A DNA stretch of 64,000 nt, taken from assembly GCF_001189535.1 (NCBI RefSeq), contig NZ_CP012070.1:310001-374000 (forward strand), written 5' to 3'. A program made the translations under genes and the position numbers. The notes under the pieces are model-generated. The model was not told the origin of the DNA. It did not search any database and saw nothing but the letters and a program-made list of their open reading frames with translations. Source of the stretch: Arsenicicoccus sp. oral taxon 190 (GTDB taxonomy: Bacteria; Actinomycetota; Actinomycetes; Actinomycetales; Dermatophilaceae). This document shows positions 48,230 to 56,931 of the stretch, one piece after another. Position 1 is the stretch's first letter, and every line of letters begins with the position of its first letter.

Positions 48230-48456
48230 CCCGATTGGGTGTATTTGAACCCGGGTGCCCTCATCCATGACGCTACCGCCAGTCACCGAGCGTGCGTGCC
48301 GCTCCGGCGCCCCGGGTGGTCAACTCCACAGATCGGCCTCCCAGCATGTAGCGTGTCCCTCACGAAGACACGAGATTCCCGGGGTCGCTCCGCGCGCTAC
48401 GGCCGTCAGCCGCAGCCAGCGATGCCACTCCGGCAGACGCGCGAGGGGGTCACGCC
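48230..48456. other. Non-coding gap between bldC and DUF3073 gene
   Basis: About 230 bp that must hold the promoter of the rightward DUF3073 gene. No conserved ORF, no clear hairpin beyond the nearby inverted repeat. Nothing further identified. Confidence 0.4.
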
Positions 48457-48657
48457 ATGGGGCGCGGCCGGGCCAAGGCCAAGCAGACAAAGGTTGCCCG
48501 GGAGCTGAAGTACTTCTCTCCCGACACCGACCTGAGTGCGCTTGAGCGAGAACTACACGCATCGTCGCAGCACGACTCCGGGCAGTCCCGGTTCGCGCAG
48601 GATGACGACGATGACGGTTACGACGACTACGACCGGTGGGCCGCCGGAGGGCGTTGA
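48457..48657 (+). CDS. DUF3073 family protein
   Basis: A 66-residue protein. MGRGRAKAKQTKVARELKYFSPDTDL is the very conserved DUF3073 start, and the tail is acidic (DDDDDGYDDYDRW). Restricted to Actinobacteria; function unknown. It commonly lies between bldC and purine genes, as here. Confidence 0.93.
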   Translation: MGRGRAKAKQTKVARELKYFSPDTDLSALERELHASSQHDSGQSRFAQDDDDDGYDDYDRWAAGGR

Positions 48658-48767
48658 CCCCTCGGCAGCCCGCGCGCCTCGCACGATCCCGTTGACCTGG
48701 GGCGTCGCTGCGCGCCGTCCGGCTCGGTGACGCGAGCCGTCGTCCGATCTCACCGACAGTGGGGGCC

Positions 48768-49874
48768 TCAGCGCGGGTGCGCCCCCACCACCTGCACCGC
48801 GCCACCGTCGACGCCCTTGGCGCCCTGCACGACCTCGTCGCCGGGCCGCGGCGTGGTCCCGTCCGTCACCTCGCCCAGCACCCATCCGGTCAGCCCCTGG
48901 CCGGCCAGCACCTCGAGCGCGCGGTCCGCGGAGGCCTCGCTCACGACCGCGACGAAGCCGACGCCCATGTTGAGGGTGCGCTCGAGGTCGGCCTGCGGCA
49001 CGCCGCCGAGCTGCTGCACCAGCGCGAAGATCGGCGCCGGCGTCCACGTCGCCCGGTCGACGGTTGCGAGCACGCCCTGCGGCAGCACCCGCGCGAGGTT
49101 GGCGGCGAGCCCTCCGCCGGTCACGTGCGAGAGGGCGTGCACGTCGACGCCGTCGGTGCGGATCAGCGCCAGCAGGTCCCGGGCGTAGACCCGGGTCGGG
49201 GTCAGCAGGGTCTCCCCCAGCCGGCCACCCAGCTCGGGCACCTCCCGGTCGTAGTCCCAGCCGGCGGCGGCGAAGACCCGCCGCACCAGCGAGTAGCCGT
49301 TGGAGTGCAGCCCGGAGGACCCGATCCCGAGCACGACGTCGCCGGGGTGCACCCGCTGCGGTCCGAGGACCTCGTCGTGCTCGACGACGCCCGTGGCGGC
49401 GCCCGCGCAGTCGTACTCGTCGGGGTCCAGCAGCCCGGGGTGCTCGGCCGTCTCGCCGCCGACCAGGGCGACACCCGCCTGCTCGCAGGCGGCCGCGATG
49501 CCGGAGACGATCGCGGCGATCCGCTCGGGGACGACCTTGCCGGTCGCGATGTAGTCGGTCATGAAGAGCGGCTCGGCGCCGCAGACCACGATGTCGTCGA
49601 CCACCATCCCGACCAGGTCGTAGCCGATGGTGTCGTGGACGTCCATCGCCTGCGCCACGGCCACCTTGGTCCCCACCCCGTCCGTGGACGTGGCGAGGAC
49701 GGGCCGCCGCATGCCCGCCAGCGCGGACGCGTCGAACATCCCGGCGAAGCCGCCGAGCCCGCCCAGCACCTCCGGCCGGGTCGCGCGCCGCACCGAGGCC
49801 TTCATCAGCTCGACGGCCCGGTCGCCGGCCTCGACGTCGACGCCGGCGGATGCATACGTGATCGGGTCGCTCAC
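48768..49874 (-). CDS. purM: Phosphoribosylformylglycinamidine cyclo-ligase
   Basis: A 368-residue AIR synthetase of de novo purine synthesis, ATP-dependently closing FGAM to AIR. ITYASAGVDVEAGDRAVELMK, VLATSTDGVGTKVAVAQAMD, VVCGAEPLFMTDYIATGKV, ALVGGETAEHPGLL and GIGSSGLHSNGYSLVRRV are PurM signatures, with a full ATP-grasp-like PurM/PurL fold. It lies 80 bp after purF in the same direction, so a purF-purM operon. Confidence 0.97.
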   Translation of the reverse strand: MSDPITYASAGVDVEAGDRAVELMKASVRRATRPEVLGGLGGFAGMFDASALAGMRRPVLATSTDGVGTKVAVAQAMDVHDTIGYDLVGMVVDDIVVCGAEPLFMTDYIATGKVVPERIAAIVSGIAAACEQAGVALVGGETAEHPGLLDPDEYDCAGAATGVVEHDEVLGPQRVHPGDVVLGIGSSGLHSNGYSLVRRVFAAAGWDYDREVPELGGRLGETLLTPTRVYARDLLALIRTDGVDVHALSHVTGGGLAANLARVLPQGVLATVDRATWTPAPIFALVQQLGGVPQADLERTLNMGVGFVAVVSEASADRALEVLAGQGLTGWVLGEVTDGTTPRPGDEVVQGAKGVDGGAVQVVGAHPR

Positions 49875-49954
49875 GGGTGACCTCTCGGGTGGTGGTGGGT
49901 GGGACTGTCCGGCCGGTCCCGGCCGGGAGCGTGTATGGCGGACCGCCGCCGCCC

Positions 49955-51475
49955 TCAGGCCGGTGCCGTCACGGTCGCCGCCGGTGCGCCTCGCGGGGTG
50001 TCGGCCTCCCGCGGCGTGCCGAGCACCTTCTCCTGGTCCCGGGGGACGCCGAGGGGGTAGTGCCCGGAGAAGCAGGCGGTGCAGAGCCGGTCGCGGTCCT
50101 GGCGGGTCGCCTCCACCATGGCGTCCTCGGAGATGTAGCCGAGGCTGTCAGCGCCGATGGCCTGCTGGACGCCCTCGACGTCGATGCCGGTGGCGATGAG
50201 CTCGGCACGGCTGGCGAAGTCGATGCCGTAGAAGCAGGGCCAGCGCACCGGCGGGGAGGAGATCCGCACGTGCACCTCCGCCGCTCCGGCCTCCCGCAGC
50301 ATCCGCACGAGGGCGCGCTGGGTGTTGCCGCGCACGATGGAGTCGTCGACGACGACGAGTCGCTTGCCGCGGATGACCTCCTTGAGCGGGTTGAGCTTGA
50401 GGCGGATCCCGAGCTGGCGGATAGTCTGGGAGGGGGCGATGAAGGTGCGCCCGACGTAGGCGTTCTTGACCAGGCCCTGGCCGTAGGGGATGCCCGACTC
50501 CTCGGCGTAGCCGATGGCGGCGGGCGTCCCGGACTCCGGGGAGGGCATGACCATGTCCGCCTCGACGGGGTGCTCCTGGGCGAGCCGGCGGCCCATCTCG
50601 ACCCGGGCCTCGTAGACGCCGCGCCCGGCGATGGTGGTGTCGGGCCGGGCCAGGTAGACGTACTCGAAGACGCAGCCCTTGGGTGCCGGCTCGGCGAACC
50701 TGCGGGTCCGCAGCCCGATCTCGTCGACGACGACGAGCTCGCCGGGCTCGACCTCGCGCACGAAGCTCGCCCCGACGATGTCGAGGGCGGCGGTCTCCGA
50801 CGCGACCACCCAGCCGCGCTCGAGGCGGCCGATGACGAGGGGCCGCACGCCCTGCGGGTCGCGCGCGGCGTAGAGGGTGTGCTCGTCCATGAAGACGAAG
50901 CAGTAGGCGCCCTGGACCAGCGGCAGGTCCCGGACGGCGGCCTCCTCGAGGCTGACGTCCTCGGCGCGGCTGCCGAGCAGCGAGGTGATGATCGCGGTGT
51001 CGGTGGTGTTGCCGCGGCGCAGCTCGCCGCCCGCCTCGCCGTAGCCGTCGACGTGCCGCTGGGCGAGGACCTCGCGGAGCTCCTCGGTGTTGATGAGGTT
51101 GCCGTTGTGGGCGAGGGCGATGGTGTGGTGCTCGGTGCCGCCCAGGGTGGGCTGGGCGTTCTCCCACCGGCTGGCGCCGGTGGTCGAGTAGCGGGTGTGG
51201 CCGATCGCGAGGTGCCCGTGCAGCGGGGTCAGCGAGGCCTCGTCGAAGACCTGGGACACCAGCCCCATGTCCTTGTAGACGAGCATCCGCGACCCGTCGG
51301 AGGTGGCGATGCCCGCGGACTCCTGGCCGCGGTGCTGCAACGCGTAGAGGCCGTAGTAGGTGAGCTTGCCGACCTCCTCGCCGGGTGCCCACACCCCGAA
51401 GACGCCGCAGGCGTCCTGCGGGCCGGACTCGCCGGGGAGGATGTCGTGATTGAGTCGACCGTCGCCTCGTGCCAC
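49955..51475 (-). CDS. purF: Amidophosphoribosyltransferase
   Basis: A 506-residue enzyme for the first committed purine step. After a short propeptide the catalytic Cys is in QDACGVFGVWAPGEE. The N-terminal glutaminase has AGIATSDGSRM and AIGHTRYSTTG; the C-terminal PRPP domain has KRLVVVDDSIVRGNTQRALV. RLCTACFSGHYPLGVP and upstream Cys fit the [4Fe-4S] Bacillus-type enzyme. GTG 51475 gives a 22-residue N-terminal extension ahead of Cys. Confidence 0.97.
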   Translation of the reverse strand: MARGDGRLNHDILPGESGPQDACGVFGVWAPGEEVGKLTYYGLYALQHRGQESAGIATSDGSRMLVYKDMGLVSQVFDEASLTPLHGHLAIGHTRYSTTGASRWENAQPTLGGTEHHTIALAHNGNLINTEELREVLAQRHVDGYGEAGGELRRGNTTDTAIITSLLGSRAEDVSLEEAAVRDLPLVQGAYCFVFMDEHTLYAARDPQGVRPLVIGRLERGWVVASETAALDIVGASFVREVEPGELVVVDEIGLRTRRFAEPAPKGCVFEYVYLARPDTTIAGRGVYEARVEMGRRLAQEHPVEADMVMPSPESGTPAAIGYAEESGIPYGQGLVKNAYVGRTFIAPSQTIRQLGIRLKLNPLKEVIRGKRLVVVDDSIVRGNTQRALVRMLREAGAAEVHVRISSPPVRWPCFYGIDFASRAELIATGIDVEGVQQAIGADSLGYISEDAMVEATRQDRDRLCTACFSGHYPLGVPRDQEKVLGTPREADTPRGAPAATVTAPA

Positions 51476-51505
51476 GGCGTCAGTCTCCCACAGCTGCGGC
51501 GGCGG

Positions 51506-51841
51506 TCAGCGCCGCCGGTCGAGCAGCAGCGCCACGACAGCCCCGGCCAGGGCCCCGAGCCCACCGCCGATCACGGCGAAGTAGGCGAGGGTGCGGCCCA
51601 GGCTGTAGGCGACGTGGCTGGGCTCGTTGTGGCCCTCGGCGAGCTGGGCGACCAGCGTCATCAGAATCACCCCGACGACGGCGCCCGCGATGATGAACCG
51701 GGCGAAGATCGGCTGGCCGCGCCGCGGCCGAGCCGACCGAGCGGGTCCAGCCGGCGGAGCCGCCCCAGCCGACGAAGCACCCCCATCCGTCTGGGACGCG
51801 GAGGCCGGCTGCGCCGGTCGGGTGGTGGGGTCGTCGCTCAC
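51506..51841 (-). CDS. Small two-helix membrane protein
   Basis: A 111-residue protein. A Pro/Ala/Ser-rich 45-residue N-terminus is followed by two membrane helices (FIIAGAVVGVILMTLVAQL and FAVIGGGLGALAGAVVALLL) joined by EGHNEPSHVAYSLGRTL, ending DRRR. It is a hypothetical protein often seen near purF in Actinobacteria, as far as I recall. GTG 51841; 30 bp upstream of purF. Confidence 0.7.
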   Translation of the reverse strand: MSDDPTTRPAQPASASQTDGGASSAGAAPPAGPARSARPRRGQPIFARFIIAGAVVGVILMTLVAQLAEGHNEPSHVAYSLGRTLAYFAVIGGGLGALAGAVVALLLDRRR

Positions 51842-51850
51842 CCGGGCAGT

Positions 51851-52936
51851 CTAGCGGCGCGCGAGCACCGGACGGCCGCCGCCGAGGGCGGCCCCGGGCC
51901 CGACCCGCGGCGGCAGGCCGGTGGCCACCGGCGGCTCCCCGGGGCGCAGCTCCGCGCCGGTGAGCTTGGCCTCCCCCACCTCCGCGTCCCGCACCGGCGG
52001 CACCTCCGCGGCGGGTCGTCGGGTCAGCGCCTCCATCGCGGCGACCAGCTCGGGGGTGACGTCCTCGGGCACCTTGCGCGCGAAGGCCGCGGGCGTCCGC
52101 GCCGCCCGGGCGAGCTGCTCGGCGTCCACCCAGGCCGGGCTCCAGTGGTCGTAGGGGAAGTAGGCGTAGGCGGTGGGGCAGTCGATGATCCGCAGCTGCG
52201 GATCGGCGAGCAGCAGGGACTGCAGGTAGGACTCGTCGGGGATCCGGACGCGCTCGAAGAACCGGAGCACCGGTCCCCCGGCGCGGTGGCGGGCGAGGAC
52301 GCTGTCGACGGCGCGGGCGGACAGCGTCATCCACAGGCTGGCCTTGAGCACGGCGACCGGCGGCTCGCGGCGGGCCGGCCCGGGGCGGCGGATGCCGAGA
52401 ATCCACCGGGGGTCCCGGCGACCCTGGTAGAGCATGAGCGCCGACCGCAGGGAGGGGGCGACGTGGCGCCAGCCCCACTTGAGGCCGCGGCGGGCCAGCA
52501 CCGGCCCCACGTGGGGCGGGTCGAGCAGCCACCAGCGGTAGTGCCAGTCGTCGGTCATCGGCGGGAAGACGTCCAGCATGGCGTCACCGCCGTCGGCGCG
52601 GACCTGCTCCTCCCACGCGGCGAGGTCGCGGATCGGGTGGTCCTGGCCGGACACCAGCACGACGTGGTCGGCGTCGCTGACACCGCGCGCGCGCTCGAGG
52701 GCCTCCAGGGCGGCCCGGGTCATCGTCCAGTCACCCCAGACGATCTGGATCTCGCTGCGCAGCGCCGTCGCGCCCACCTCGTCCAGCAGCTCGGGCGTGA
52801 CGAGGCCGGGCACGCTGTGCCGCACGACGATGTCGGCGCCCGGGCTGAGCCGGCGGATGCTGCGCAGGGTGCGCGCGATGCCGGCCGGGTCGGTGTGGCA
52901 CATCACCACGTAGCAGAAGCATCCCTCACCGCTCAC
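51851..52936 (-). CDS. Core-2/I-branching (GT14-like) glycosyltransferase
   Basis: A 361-residue protein with FCYVVMCHTDPAGIARTLRSI, DHVVLVSGQDHPIRDLAAW (the SGxDxP block), and FERVRIPDESYLQSLLLADPQ (the pDE-F/Y motif), hallmarks of the Branch/GT14 family that attaches beta-1,6-GlcNAc or xylose. It is metal-independent, no DxD needed. The C-terminal 50 residues are low complexity. It may decorate a surface polysaccharide. It stands in a run of purine and LLM genes without other glycan genes nearby. Confidence 0.82.
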   Translation of the reverse strand: MSGEGCFCYVVMCHTDPAGIARTLRSIRRLSPGADIVVRHSVPGLVTPELLDEVGATALRSEIQIVWGDWTMTRAALEALERARGVSDADHVVLVSGQDHPIRDLAAWEEQVRADGGDAMLDVFPPMTDDWHYRWWLLDPPHVGPVLARRGLKWGWRHVAPSLRSALMLYQGRRDPRWILGIRRPGPARREPPVAVLKASLWMTLSARAVDSVLARHRAGGPVLRFFERVRIPDESYLQSLLLADPQLRIIDCPTAYAYFPYDHWSPAWVDAEQLARAARTPAAFARKVPEDVTPELVAAMEALTRRPAAEVPPVRDAEVGEAKLTGAELRPGEPPVATGLPPRVGPGAALGGGRPVLARR

Positions 52937-53011
52937 GGGTCCCCCTTCATCGCTGGACGTCGCCTGAGCCTACGCGCCCGCCCGCGGCCGTGAGCACCGG
53001 GCGCCCACCGA

Positions 53012-53878
53012 TCAGCCCTGGCAGTGGCGCTGCGCGACCTCCTCGAGCACCGCGACGTCCCCGGCGTAGGGGCCGTCCGGCCGCGGCCAGTGGGTGACGA
53101 GGTCGGTGTAGCCGAGCTCCCCGCACCGGCCGGCGACCTCGTCGAACCACGCCGCCGACGACAGCGAGAACCTCGCCGCCGGGTCGACGTGGACGTATCG
53201 CCGGAAGCCCTCCCGGGGGCCGAGGTCGTCCATCCGGGAGGCCAGCTCCGCCAGGGACCGCCACCAGGCGGCGAGGTCGTCGCCGTGCCTCCCCGTGGTC
53301 GCCCAGGCGTCGCCGAGCTCCACGGCCAGCCGCTGCGAGCGGGGCCCGTTGCCGGCCATCACCAGCGCCGGCCGGGTCTGCGGGACCGGCAGCGTCCGCA
53401 CGTCCTCGCAGGTGAAATAGGTCCCGCGGTGGTCGACGTGGTCCTCCCGCAGCAGCCGGTCCAGCAGCCGCGCGAACTCCTCGAACCGGTCCACCCGCTC
53501 GCGGATGCCGAGCTCGGGGCCGCCGAGCGTGCGGGAGTCCAGGTCGCCGCCGGTGCCGATGCCGAGCAGCAGCCGCCCGTCGGACATGTCGTCGAGCGCC
53601 AGCACGTCCCGCACGAAGGCGCCCGGGTGGCGGTAGTTGGGCGACGCCACGAAGGTCCCGATCCCCACGCGCTCGGTCACCAGCGCCGCCGCCGTCAGCG
53701 TGGACACCGTCCCGAACCACGGCGAGTCCGGCAACCCGCTCCATGTCAGGTGGTCGTAGGTCCACAGGTGGGCGAAGCCCATCTCCTCCGCCGCCCGCCA
53801 CCGCGGCTCGGCGTCGCGCCAGCGCAGCTCCGGCAGGATCGTCACGCCGATCCGCGGCCGGTCCGGTGATGGGGTCAT
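53012..53878 (-). CDS. LLM-class (luciferase-like) F420-dependent oxidoreductase
   Basis: A 288-residue TIM-barrel: IGVTILPELRWRDAEPRWRAAEEMGFAHLWTYDHLTW, VGIGTFVASPNYRHPGAFVRDVLALDDMSDGRLLLGIGTGG and PVPQTRPALVMAGNGPRSQRLAVELGDAWATTG are typical. Probably reduces or oxidises its substrate using F420, as most actinobacterial members do; FMN is possible. ATG 53878. The next gene on the same strand is 54323. Confidence 0.87.
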   Translation of the reverse strand: MTPSPDRPRIGVTILPELRWRDAEPRWRAAEEMGFAHLWTYDHLTWSGLPDSPWFGTVSTLTAAALVTERVGIGTFVASPNYRHPGAFVRDVLALDDMSDGRLLLGIGTGGDLDSRTLGGPELGIRERVDRFEEFARLLDRLLREDHVDHRGTYFTCEDVRTLPVPQTRPALVMAGNGPRSQRLAVELGDAWATTGRHGDDLAAWWRSLAELASRMDDLGPREGFRRYVHVDPAARFSLSSAAWFDEVAGRCGELGYTDLVTHWPRPDGPYAGDVAVLEEVAQRHCQG

Positions 53879-53905
53879 GTCTCGCTCCTCGCGGGGTGGG
53901 TGCTC

Positions 53906-53944
53906 GTATGCCGGGGGCCTGCCGCGACGGGGGCTGCGGCATAC
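53906..53944. terminator. Hairpin framed by GTATGCCG/CGGCATAC
   Basis: The outer arms GTATGCCG (53906-53913) and CGGCATAC (53937-53944) pair perfectly; inner GC-rich sequence continues imperfectly. It lies between the SCP2-like and LLM genes. It echoes the terminator at 36042. Confidence 0.6.
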
Positions 53945-53963
53945 GGCCCCGGTGCGGGTCGGA

Positions 53964-54323
53964 CTAGGTGAGGGGCAGGTAGGGGGCCAGCGAGGACCGC
54001 TGGCCGCTCGCGCGGACGCGGCCGGCGGCCACCGCGTCGTCCCAGGCCAGGGTGCCCGTGGCGACCTCCAGCCAGGTGCCGGAGTCGGTCTCGACGGTGC
54101 TCGGCGGGGTGCCGCGCGTGTGGACCGGGCCGGCGACGCACTGCACCGCGCCGAAGGGCGGGACCCGCACCTCGACGGACCGCCCGGGCTGGCGGACCCC
54201 GAGCTCCTCCAGGGTGTAGCGGACCGCGGTGGCGACGACCGGGCGCGGCGCCGCGGGGTCGGCCTGCCAGGCGGCGAGCGCCTCCCGGCCCTGGGTGACG
54301 GGGACACGGCGACGGGGCGGCAT
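53964..54323 (-). CDS. Sterol-carrier (SCP2-like) family protein
   Basis: A 119-residue protein. ATAVRYTLEELGVRQPGRSVEVRVPPFGAVQCVAGPVHTRGTPPSTVETDSGTWLEVATGTLAW is the actinobacterial SCP2-like signature (RGTPP, TWL). No transfer of sterol is implied; it is a small hydrophobic-pocket domain. Such genes are usually adjacent to purF/purL in related Actinobacteria, as here. ATG 54323 preferred over longer upstream frames, which overlap the divergent ADH gene. Confidence 0.8.
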   Translation of the reverse strand: MPPRRRVPVTQGREALAAWQADPAAPRPVVATAVRYTLEELGVRQPGRSVEVRVPPFGAVQCVAGPVHTRGTPPSTVETDSGTWLEVATGTLAWDDAVAAGRVRASGQRSSLAPYLPLT

Positions 54324-54378
54324 GTCCAGCATCCTGGCAGACCCGCGGACCCGCGCGGCGCCGTGCCACCATGCAGGC

Positions 54379-55425
54379 ATGAGAGCAACGATGATCCACG
54401 CCCCCCGGGACATCCGCCTCGAGCAGGCCGACGACCCGTCCGTGCTGGCGCCCACCGACGCCGTGATCCGCGTGGTGCGCTCCTGCATCTGCGGCTCCGA
54501 CCTGTGGCCCTACCGCGGCGTCAACCCGACGGACGAGCCGCACCCCATCGGGCACGAGTACGTCGGCGTCGTCGAGGCCGTCGGCGACGAGGTCCGCTCG
54601 GTGCGGGCCGGGGAGTTCGTGGTGGGCGGGTTCACGTACTCCGACAACACCTGCGAGATCTGCCGCGAGGGCGTCCAGAGCGCCTGCGTGCAGGTCGGCT
54701 ACTACGGGTCCCCCGACCGCGCCGGGCTGCCGGTGGGCGGCTGCCAGGCGGAGTACCTCCGGGTGCCGCTCGCCGACGGCACCCTCGTCGCCACCCCCGA
54801 GATGCCCTCGGACGACCTGCTGCCCTCGCTGCTGACCCTCTCGGACGTCATGGCCACCGGGTGGCACGCGGCGGTGTCCGCGGGGGTGCGCGAGGGGTCA
54901 ACCGTGGCGGTCGTCGGCGACGGCGCTGTGGGGCTGTGCGGCGTGCTCGCGGCGCGGGAGCTGGGCGCCGAGCGGATCATCGCGATGTCCCGGCACGAGG
55001 CCCGCCAGCAGATCGCCCGCGACTTCGGGGCGACCGACGTCGTGGCCGAGCGCGGCGACGAGGGCGCCGCCCGCGTGCACGAGCTGACCGGCGGCTTCGG
55101 GGCCCACGCGGTGCTCGAGTGCGTCGGCACGAAGGACTCCATGGCGCAGGCCTTCGCGTCGGCGCGGCCGGGCGGCATGGTCGGTTTCGTCGGGGTGCCG
55201 CACGGCGGCGAGGCCCCGATGGAGCGGATGTTCCGCAAGAACATCGGGCTGCGCGGCGGCATGGCCCCGGTCCGCGCCTACCTGCCCGACCTGCTCGGGC
55301 GGGTCCTCGACGGCCGCATCGACCCGGGCCGGGTCTTCGACCTGACGCTGCCGCTGGACGACGTGGCCGAGGGCTACCGCGCCATGGACGAGCGCCGCGC
55401 CACCAAGGTGCTGCTCACGCCGTGA
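54379..55425 (+). CDS. Zinc-dependent alcohol dehydrogenase (MDR)
   Basis: A 348-residue MDR. VRSCICGSDLWPYRG (catalytic zinc Cys), HPIGHEYVGVVEAVG (zinc Glu/His), FTYSDNTCEICREGVQSACV (part of structural zinc site) and VVGDGAVGLCGVLAARELGAERII (Rossmann loop) are present. Substrate unknown. Divergent from the SCP2-like gene by 55 bp. Lies opposite to the main purine direction. Confidence 0.9.
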   Translation: MRATMIHAPRDIRLEQADDPSVLAPTDAVIRVVRSCICGSDLWPYRGVNPTDEPHPIGHEYVGVVEAVGDEVRSVRAGEFVVGGFTYSDNTCEICREGVQSACVQVGYYGSPDRAGLPVGGCQAEYLRVPLADGTLVATPEMPSDDLLPSLLTLSDVMATGWHAAVSAGVREGSTVAVVGDGAVGLCGVLAARELGAERIIAMSRHEARQQIARDFGATDVVAERGDEGAARVHELTGGFGAHAVLECVGTKDSMAQAFASARPGGMVGFVGVPHGGEAPMERMFRKNIGLRGGMAPVRAYLPDLLGRVLDGRIDPGRVFDLTLPLDDVAEGYRAMDERRATKVLLTP

Positions 55426-55438
55426 CGGCCCGCGAGAC

Positions 55439-56278
55439 GTGGTGAGCGACAACGGCATACGGCTCGACTGGGTGACCGGTCGGGCGGGTCGGGCCGCGAC
55501 GGTGATGCGCGACGGGCACCCCCAGTCCTTCGTGGACCTGGACGACCCGACGGTGCTCGCCTTCGAGTACGTCCAGCACTTCGCGGGGGTGCTCGACGCG
55601 CTGCCCGACGGGCCGCTCGCGGTCACGCACGTCGGTGGGGCCGGGCTGTCCCTGGCGCGCTACGTCGAGGCGACCCGGCCGGGCTCGCCGCAGATCGTGC
55701 TCGAGCCGGACGCCGCGCTCACCGAGGTGGTCCGGCGCGAGCTGCCGCTGCCGAGACGGCACCGGATCCGGGTGCGGCCGGTCGACGGGCGGTCCGGCGT
55801 CGCGGCGCTGCGGGACGCCTCCGCGGACGTCGTCGTCGTCGATGCGTATGCCGACGGCCGCGTCCCGCCCGAGCTCGGGACGGTGGAGTTCCTGACCGAC
55901 GTGGCCCGGGTGCTGTCGCCCGGTGGGGTGGTCCTGCTCAACCTGGCCGACGAGCCCGCGGGACGCTACGTCGCGGCCGTGGCCGCCGGTGCGTCCGCCG
56001 CCGGGCTGGCCGGGCAGTGCGTGGTGGCGACGCACGAGGTGCTGAAGGGGCGACGGTTCGGCAACTCGGTGCTGGTGGCGACCGCGGGGGTGCTGGACGT
56101 CGACGGGATCCGGCGGCGCGCGGCGCGCTCACCCTTCCCGACCGGGGTGCGCTCGGGCGCCGAGCTGGCCGGCCGGGTGCGGTCGGTGCGGGCGCTGACC
56201 GACGCGACGGCCGCCGCGGACCCGGACGCCGCGTCCTCGCCGCCGCCCCCCACCCTCGGCCGGTGGCGGCTGCGCTGA
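55439..56278 (+). CDS. Spermidine synthase-like methyltransferase-fold protein
   Basis: A 279-residue protein. PQSFVDLDDPTVLAFEYVQHFAGVLDALP, LAVTHVGGAGLSLARYVEATRPGSPQIVLEPDAAL and VVVVDAYADGRVPPELGTVEFLTDVARVLSPGGVVLLN fit the spermidine synthase/SAM fold with motif I and acidic loop. Like the protein at 32114, it may not be a true polyamine enzyme. Two adjacent GTGs (55439, 55442) can start it. Follows the ADH gene by 13 bp, so likely cotranscribed. Confidence 0.8.
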   Translation: MVSDNGIRLDWVTGRAGRAATVMRDGHPQSFVDLDDPTVLAFEYVQHFAGVLDALPDGPLAVTHVGGAGLSLARYVEATRPGSPQIVLEPDAALTEVVRRELPLPRRHRIRVRPVDGRSGVAALRDASADVVVVDAYADGRVPPELGTVEFLTDVARVLSPGGVVLLNLADEPAGRYVAAVAAGASAAGLAGQCVVATHEVLKGRRFGNSVLVATAGVLDVDGIRRRAARSPFPTGVRSGAELAGRVRSVRALTDATAAADPDAASSPPPPTLGRWRLR

Positions 56279-56340
56279 CCTGCGCCGATCTGCCCTGACT
56301 CGTGCTGACCTGCCCCGACATGCCCTGACCTGCGCCGCCG
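56279..56340. repeat. Degenerate CTGACCTGC-like tandem repeat
   Basis: Four to five imperfect copies of a CTGACCTGCnCCGA-type unit fill the gap between convergent genes. Likely slippage-derived; no hairpin of note. Confidence 0.5.
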
Positions 56341-56373
56341 CAGCGGCACCTGCGTCCGGGTGTCCGGGGGCTG

Positions 56374-56928
56374 TCAGCGCAGCGGCACGAACCGGTAGTA
56401 GCCGTGCCGGCTGGTGCGGGTCCCGCCCCGGTGCCGCTCGACCAGCACCATCTCCCCGGCGACGGGGATGACCAGCCGCCCGGGCGTGGCCAGCTGGTCC
56501 ACGAGCTGCTGCGGCAGCCGGCGCGGCATGGCGGACACCAGGATCCGGTCGTAGGGCCCGGCGTCGGGCAGGCCGAGCACTCCCGGCAACGCCGCGGTGA
56601 TGGTCGCCCACGGCTGGCCGGTGGCCGCGAGGTTGCGGGCTCCCCGCTCGACGAGGTCGGGCTCGATCTCCACGCCGGTGACGACCCCGGTGGGTCCCAC
56701 GAGGTGGGCGAGCAGGGCCGTGCTCCAGCCCGACCCGGAGCCGACGTCGAGGACCCGTTGACCGGCGCGGACGTCGAGCAGGCGCAGCATCGCCGCGACG
56801 GTGCTCGGCTGGGAGTTGGTCTGGCCGTGGCCTATCGGGATCGGGGCGTCCAGCGTCGGGTCACCGGCGCCGGGCGGGAGGAAGCCTGCCCGCCCGGTCG
56901 CGGCGAAGGCCGCCGCCACCGGGTCCAT
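56374..56928 (-). CDS. Protein-L-isoaspartate O-methyltransferase family protein
   Basis: A 184-residue protein. GHGQTNSQPSTVAAMLRLLDVRAGQRVLDVGSGSGWSTALLAHLVG contains the PCMT signature (TxSxPxxVAxM, then VLDVGSGSGxxTA). It is shorter than PCM of E. coli (208). It would methylate damaged isoaspartyl residues for repair, though specificity is not assured. It begins 3 nt after the purL stop in the same direction, so translationally close. Confidence 0.85.
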   Translation of the reverse strand: MDPVAAAFAATGRAGFLPPGAGDPTLDAPIPIGHGQTNSQPSTVAAMLRLLDVRAGQRVLDVGSGSGWSTALLAHLVGPTGVVTGVEIEPDLVERGARNLAATGQPWATITAALPGVLGLPDAGPYDRILVSAMPRRLPQQLVDQLATPGRLVIPVAGEMVLVERHRGGTRTSRHGYYRFVPLR

Positions 56929-56931
56929 GGC

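Noticed and set aside
53012..54388. 458-codon LLM frame starting at 54388
   Set aside because: Residues before MTPSPDRPRIGV are an Arg/Pro-rich shadow of the SCP2-like gene.
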